Assembly: GCF_000004075.3 (NCBI RefSeq)
Contig: NC_026656.2
Span: 12,710,001 to 12,774,000, forward strand
From: Cucumis sativus
Taxonomy: Eukaryota > Streptophyta > Magnoliopsida > Cucurbitales > Cucurbitaceae
Direction of reading: 5' to 3'
Length of the DNA: 64,000 bases
Every line of letters begins with the position of its first letter. Positions within the stretch are counted from its first letter, which is position 1. The translations under genes and the position numbers were made by a program. A model generated the notes under the pieces. It ran no database searches. It had not been told where the DNA came from and worked only from the letters and a program-made list of their open reading frames with translations. Below are positions 57,526 through 64,000 of the stretch, piece after piece.

Positions 57526-60500
57526 TTAACCTCTTAATGAATACTTCTTCCCACCAAAAGGTTGAAACTTGGCCTCTTCTTTCTCTTTAGTCTGCTCTTG
57601 CTTACCATCCTTTTCACCTTCCTGCAAAATATCCATTTATTTAGTAAGTTAATCATTTCAATTCAAGATTGACACGGAATATTAGCCATTACAAATATAG
57701 CGCAACTATCATAAACTTATAGTATCAATCTCGAGGTAAGAAATATGCATATATCGTAGATAATCCTGGTTTATAAATGAGTTCAAAGCACTTCCAGACA
57801 TTTTAAAATGACACAGAGCAAGCAGCCAAACCTTTTTAGTTTCCTTGGGGGTTCGGCTTGCATTTCCTCCAAAAACGAGCTTTCCTTCGGACTGCCTGGA
57901 AGCATTCCGAGAGGTAGATCCAGATGAAGGCTGACCAGTGACAGTTCTTGTATCCACTTGCTTGTCTTTGGATATTGAAGTCCAAGATAGTGGTGCCTGT
58001 TGCATAGATGGTTTCCCATCCAAACGCCTCCCAGCTCCAGTGAAGGGATTGAATTTGGGTTCAGCTTCTGCAGGTGGTTCCTCATCTACAAGAAAAAAGA
58101 ATATGCAAATGCATTTGGTCATGTTTCAAATATGGAAAAAAGTACAAATAAATAAATAAAAAGAGTTCCCAGCAAATAAGATTAGCAATACTATTTTGCT
58201 TTGTAAGTTCATGAAGTCACTACACAAAAATAGTCTGACCTTGGACTGGAGCCTTGCCTGTTGGGAGAGATGGAACGGGCTTTTCAGGTTCCTTGTAATC
58301 CAAAGGGGGTGCGAAGTCCACTTCACAATCAGTCTCAATTATACTTATTGCATTTGAAGGCTTAGTTTCAATTATATCAATGTAATATTTCTTGTTGTTG
58401 TATGCCACCATGATACTGTCTCCGGTTGTCAGGCATGAAAAATTTCTCAAAGTCGTCTCCAAGCTGTATGACATTGATAGCTATGTTTAATTGGAATATT
58501 ATAAAGATATGTTAGTAATTAATTAAAGAGTATGTTAAGCTTGTTGGTTATAAAGAGAGTAGGGAAGGTGGAAGGTAGGGTGGAATGAATGGCTTCGGGG
58601 TCCAAGTAGCTCAAATACTTGATTTATCTTATAATTCATTACTGTTTAACTTCAATATATTTGAGTTCCATTAGATATGCAGAAGACTGACTTTCAGAAG
58701 CTTTACTCTACATTAAGTGAACTCTTTTAGTTTAAAGCACAAAGAACTACGTTCATCTTATTTCATGGAAAGAACTTGAGCTGCATATTAATTGTGTTAT
58801 AGGGATTATATTTACCAACCTGAGGATCTATGTCTACCATAGAAGCAACAGATAATATGGGATTTAGCATAACGACATGTGATTGATACATTAGACAGAG
58901 GTTAAAAGAGCTTGTTGATATTTGGAGGAAGATTGAGATTTTAGGATATGAAATGTATTTTAGTAAAAGAAAAGAGGAAAAACTACACACGACATGAAAC
59001 ATTTACAAGAGTGGAGGAGCAGGTATTCAAAATATCCAATCTAGAGATAATGTTAATTCAAGAAAGCCCATCAGTTAACAATAACAAAAATAGATTGAAC
59101 TCAATACCCTAAAGTATTTTCAAAATCTTCACGTACAAAATTACCACAAAACGAAAAAAGATTTCAACCATTTCATAAAGGGAAATGATCCAAGTGGTAC
59201 CTCTTCTCTAGAGGCTCATAGTTAGGGCAATGAAGAAAATATGATTGTGTCTTAATTATTTTCTTATTTCGCATTTATGAAATAGTTTCTTAACCAAAAA
59301 AAGTAGGCAGAGAGTGTTGTCAGATTCCTTCAGAAGATCTACTTCAAACACTGAGAGTCCCCACCTAAAAATCTTGAAAATAGTGTTCCTATTGACAAAG
59401 AGAACCTACAATCTTAGACTCTTAAGAACAAGAAGGAAAAGGGTTTATCTGTAAACAATCCATTTTAAAGCTGACCATGCCCTGCCTTGCCAATCTTGAA
59501 AGACTACAGTGCGAATCAGCTAGGGTATGGTTTCCAAGGGACGCTAGTAGTAGCTGCTTGACCAAGATTGGCTCTCACCATTTCTAACAAGATGACGCAC
59601 AAAGTGAGTTTCTAGGAGGAACTTCACGACCAATTAACAAAAAAACTAATCTGTCCCACACACAGCAAATCAGAATCTATCAAACCTTTTCGAAGAGGGT
59701 TTTTGCCTTCTGTTCTTCTGGGAATATGGAGGGGTAAAAATGATTTGATTAAATCAGAATCACAAATGGAAATACGACAATACCTTAGTAGAAAATTTTC
59801 ATATAACTTTAACCTTCTTGTTCTTCTGGGAATATGGAGGGGTAAAAATGGAGCATAGTGTCTAATTAGAAAGAAAATCCTGCTTCCACCTATTACGTCT
59901 TCAGACAATCTTCTGAATGGGAAGCAATAGTAAAATGGGAAAACTATACCTTCAAACGTGAGACGATATTAAAACGAAAAAAGAAGAAGAAAACCTGATC
60001 AATAATCTTAAACTCTTAACACCACCGTCATTCTTGCTCTAGTGAACCCATCGAATCTGGGGACTTTACCCAACCCAAAGTCTCAAATAATTACTGTGGT
60101 CTTATTCTACCTAAACTAGGCTTCTGCCCCAAAAAAATTTCTCTGAGACTCAAGAGAGAAGAAATTTTAAATCTAAAAACTACGAAGGGTCTCTTCTCCA
60201 AGCAAGTGGAACCAAATATATCGTGGTTTTATTAGCAGAAATACTACCCATAAATCATGATCAAGGGCCTCTCAAGTCAAAAAACTTAAATGTCTCTACT
60301 CCAAGGGTCACAACTATAGATTGGGGGCAATAAAAAATTTATAATTAGCAACTCACATGGCTTTTGGATTGGATATATCCAAGAAGTCCTTTGTGTGAGG
60401 TTGTAATTTAACATAAGTTCCCTTCGGCAGTGTAACATTCTTCACTCTCACAACATCTCCCTCCTGTAAAAGCATATTCTCCATCATCTGTGGAGGAAAC

Positions 60501-61892
60501 TAACCAATCAGTACATGTTCCTGGAAAGAAAATGAGATGAAAATACAAATAAGTTTAAAATGCACTCAGTGACTACCCAATAAGGCATATAGATCATTCC
60601 CTCTTCAGCAATGAACTCGAGAACACCACAGTGGGAAAGTCGTTCAGTAACATCATTCCGAAGCTCAAACAACATTGGATAATCGATATGTAAAGATGCT
60701 GCAGATATTAGCTTGATTTTAAATTACCATTGCACAATACATGAAGAATAATAAATGTATTATGTATAAAAATATTAAGGTAAAAGGAACTATGTCATAG
60801 AAAACTAGAAAATACCAAGGCGATCAAGGGCTGATGGTGGCATTATGACTGAAATGAAGAGATAGGCATACGAAGATAAGTTAGCACGAATGGGATATTT
60901 GACCATAGAAAGTAACATAAATCATGAGAACTTACTTTTGTCACCAGTTTCAAGTTGTGGCTGCAAAATAGATTGAATAAACAGAGTTTAGACTAGAAAA
61001 AAGATGTTAAGAATTTAAGAAGATATTCCAAAATACAAATCATATTTTATCTCCATGTCTAAATTCATCAAGCTAAACAACTCAAGAAGTAGCAACTCAA
61101 ACTACACAGACACATTCATGACTCAATGAGACCAACATCCTTCCTGTTATAATTTCATTTCAGAAATCTTGTTGATGTGCATAATAAGACGAGGATGACT
61201 AAGAAAATAGAATGATGTGGCTACCTTCACTATCCAGAGACCGAATAATGATGATTGAATTAAAACAGCTTTTTGCTGACCTTTTGAAAGAAAACTATAG
61301 TAGCCTAAAGGTAAATAATTGAGTTAAAAAATGATGTTCAGCAACCTTTTCAATAAAAGATGCAGGATAGCACCGATATGTCTGCTCAAATGAAGTCCCA
61401 TGATATCCATACCCGTCGAAGAACTGCACAAAAATTACATTATGATGTGATGGTAAGCTTTAAACTTTAAAGAACAAAAATTAGAAAGAACAAATATGTC
61501 ACTAAGGAAATATTCAACATATTTAGAACTCAAAGACACGGTTGTACAACCTATAGAAAAAATCCTATTCATGTAAGGTCCTAATGAATAAGGAAATATT
61601 CTATCAAATAACATTAAAGTAATAGTCCAAGAGTGAACCATAGACGAATCCTCCCACAATTAGGAAAATTGTGCCCATTTCAGTTCAACATGAAAAGTTC
61701 TATATTCAAGAGTCTAAAAATTAAAAAACATACCTAAAAACAGCCCATAGATACCCAAATAAAACACTAAAAACTAACTAGGCCAAAGGTCTGGTTACAA
61801 AAATCCTGCCTTTCTTTAAGCTCAAACAAATGTCACACGTTACCATTTTCCTAATTAGGGTTGGCTAAAATAAGAGTAAAATAACTTACCAT
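57526..61892 (-). CDS. UFD1: Ubiquitin recognition factor in ER-associated degradation (UFD1)
   Basis: Minus-strand coding exons: ATG at 61892-61890 alone, then 61423-61346, 60960-60936, 60848-60816, 60698-60577, 60487-60357, 58463-58240, 58085-57832 and 57621-57526. They join in frame to 321 residues, the normal plant length. The conserved N-terminal double-psi barrel (about 10-190) includes [67 protein letters not shown] and [19 protein letters not shown], ending in [20 protein letters not shown]. The flexible tail has two FxPFTG-like and KLVFGG motifs, as in partners of CDC48 and NPL4, and ends KKYSLRG. UFD1 with NPL4 recruits ubiquitylated clients to the CDC48/p97 ATPase for extraction and degradation. 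Two leader exons, ending at 62508 and spanning 61931-61890, precede the coding part. Intron 6 is about 1.9 kb. Confidence 0.96.
59711..59850. repeat. Exact 32-bp direct repeat in a UFD1 intron
   Basis: Positions 59711-59742 and 59819-59850 are identical over 32 bases (starting TGTTCTTCTGGGAATATGGA), 108 bases apart. Each is preceded by a similar CCTTC string. It lies in the 1.9 kb intron between 60356 and 58464. Confidence 0.9.
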
Positions 61893-62590
61893 AGTGCAGA
61901 AACTTGCAGAGTATCTCCCAAAACCCCGAACCTACCACAATGGAAGTAAGGAATGCCAGTTAAAAAAAAATGCAGCTCAAGGTAAAAGACTCCCCATTTA
62001 ACAAATACCCAGTAAACATACAAAGATGTAAATCATAGAAAACCCCATGAGCAAAAGAAAAGGTTCTGAAACTCGTAGTTTAATCAGAACAGGCAAAGTC
62101 CTACACTGAGATCAAACATCTCGTTTGACTCAGATGTGGATTGTTACAAGTTATATAAAAATACAAGAAATTCGAGGGTATAATTAGAATTGAAACAGCT
62201 CTCATCAAAATTATTCCTTTTTGCAATCCAAAGAAACGACACAGGCTTCACTACAATACAAGCTCAATCTTCGCTTACTTTTATCTTACTTGAAAAACAG
62301 GCAATTACCCACAAGCAGAGGCAAAGGAAAGAATAAAAATCCGGAAGAAAGCAAAGAAATTGGTGAGAAAAGTGGGAGGAAAACGAAAATCTGATTGAGC
62401 ACAGAATGGAAACAAAAATGGGGAAAAGAATTAGAAGAAAGAAGTTGGATCGAAAAGTAATGCAAGAGTAAGAAAGGAAGTGATGGGAGAAGGGAAATTG
62501 AAGAAACCTTTAATGGCGTAAATGAGAGAGAAGGTGAGACCGAGTTGTGGAAACTCCGACGAGAGAAAGCAAAGCCGATATATCCAATCC
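61890..62590 (-). promoter_or_regulatory. UFD1 leader exons and 5' UTR intron
   Basis: A first leader exon ends at 62508 (TTAAAG|GTTTCTTC). A second runs 61931-61890 after the acceptor GTGGTAG and ends precisely with the start codon ATG, followed by the donor GTAAGT. Read upstream in the same frame, no earlier ATG is visible, which supports the ATG at 61892-61890 as the start. The transcription start near 62590 is a guess. Confidence 0.6.
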
Positions 62591-62599
62591 GTCAAAATG

Positions 62600-64000
62600 G
62601 TTGAGATTTGCTCTCTTATTGTTATTTATTTGTTAGTTTCATTTATTTTCGCTATCCCAATTCCTTTTCCCTTTTCTATATTTATTCTTTCTCATTCACA
62701 TTTTAAATTAAATTTAAACTTATATGATTAAAAAAAAAATAACATATATTAAATTTATAAATATAACCAAACATCCATTTAAAAAAATCTCATTTTTAAA
62801 TCTAGCTATGGTATGCTAAATTTAAGCTAAACGGTTATTATAAAAGAATAGACAAATGTAAACCATAATAAATCTTAAAAAAATTAGTGGTAGTTCAATC
62901 ATTTTAACTTGTATTCTCGAAAGATCTTATTGTTTTAGTTCGAGATAAAATTATGATTTAAAAATAAATAAATTGTAATATTTTAAAAGTATTTTCTTGA
63001 ACGAAAATATATATTAGTTAAATTTATTTTGCAAGAGTTCAAATTTGATTTGGTTTTCATGATTTGATTATTTATAAATTTTAAACTTAATTTCAACCAA
63101 AAAAATTAATCATGTTTTTTTCTTTTTAACTATTATTATTGTTCCTTTTATTTCTAAACTTTAAATCAAATCAAAATAATTATCCTTTTAAAATTTTGTG
63201 ATAAAATGTGAAAAAAAGCTATATTTAATTTGTAAAGTTAATAAAGGATGAAAGAGTTTATATGATTTTCGGCTAAAATACAGCTCAAGTTTTTTTTTAT
63301 ATATAAAAGTATTATATTAGAAACTCATACATCTAACTCAGGTATAAACATTGTACTAATTGCTTACGTTAACAATACAATCCTATTTCAAGACATTATA
63401 AGCTGAAGAACATTTAAATGTCAAAATTAATGAATATAATTGCAGCAAGTTTTTTTTTTTTATATTAGTCAATACTACCAACTTATAGTTAAGTTGTCTA
63501 GAAAAAAAAATAATGTATTAGCATTAGTTATGGCTAATCAACTCGTGCATTCTCTATAGACAAATCGTACATTTTGACGACAACCAACATATTGGAAGAA
63601 TGAGTTAGCCATCATCCATCCCTTAAAAGTACATAAAAGCTCTTACAACAATAACTCCACGGAATCATCACAACTTTTAAGAATATTAACGTTATTTTCA
63701 TATTTAAATATGAGAGGTGAATCAACATTTGCATTATTTCATTAAAAATCCATAAAACATATAAAATAAAATAAAGTGTTGCTAATGTGAATACAATATC
63801 AATAAATAAGAATTCAACAACATCTATATTTGATTGGCATTTTCATATCATTGAGATTTCAACATTTTTGTAAACACATTTGAAACCTTTGTTGGCAATG
63901 AAACGTACGTAATACCCTTTTAATGGAACATATGTTATGCCTACTTACAATTTTTTGCATATGAACTCACAAATATACAAGTTTCACTTTAAAGTGCAAA
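62600..64000. other. AT-rich intergenic DNA
   Basis: This is the upstream side of UFD1. A CT-rich stretch near 62620-62700 may belong to its promoter. Beyond 62700 the sequence is strongly AT-rich, with no gene, RNA or transposon end recognised. Confidence 0.6.

Noticed and set aside
1-64000. CRISPR array, operon or bacterial-type system
   Set aside because: The repeats seen are AT microsatellites, minisatellites and retroelement ends. The spliced genes show that this is plant nuclear DNA.

Overview
The window is nuclear plant DNA. It is very AT-rich, its genes are split by many GT-AG introns with conserved plant proteins, and it carries copia-type and miniature LTR fossils and a CACTA-type transposon end. 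The proteins fit a eudicot. A cucurbit such as Cucumis is plausible, but that is an inference from general character and not a demonstrated assignment.

Layout from left to right. 1-4500: AT-rich intergenic DNA with a degenerate GTATCAA-rich minisatellite. 4517-6779: pseudogene of a secreted family GH3 beta-glucosidase (+). 6780-14580: intergenic, with two small tandem-repeat loci and one GC-richer patch. 14580-16100: class I GATA zinc-finger transcription factor (+). 18176-25755: a five-exon gene on the minus strand for a conserved plant protein of unknown function. Its second intron is about 90% an antisense copia-like fossil, which itself carries a nested TRIM. 27300-28630: a noncoding + strand locus with two convincing U14 box C/D snoRNA copies, a decayed third copy and a possible additional snoRNA. 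29850-30030: promoter-like cluster with no visible gene. 30030-37250: AT-rich intergenic. 37300-40453: secreted GH9 endoglucanase (+). 41125-41197: tRNA-Glu(CTC). 43260-43609: one end of a CACTA transposon. 44380-47700: plastid fructose-bisphosphate aldolase (+). 51975-56060: mitochondrial complex I LYR subunit NDUFB9/B22 (+). 57526-62590: UFD1 (-). 62600-64000: AT-rich intergenic.

The genes are independent housekeeping, wall-remodelling and regulatory genes. I see no operon-like or pathway clustering and no clearly new multi-gene system. The most interesting points are the U14 snoRNA cluster with a decayed member, the nested retroelement fossils close to a splice site of an apparently intact gene, two GC-AG introns, a UFD1 start codon that is the last triplet of its exon, and a promoter-like cluster without a recognisable gene. 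All exon borders were placed by eye from reading-frame continuity, splice dinucleotides and family conservation.
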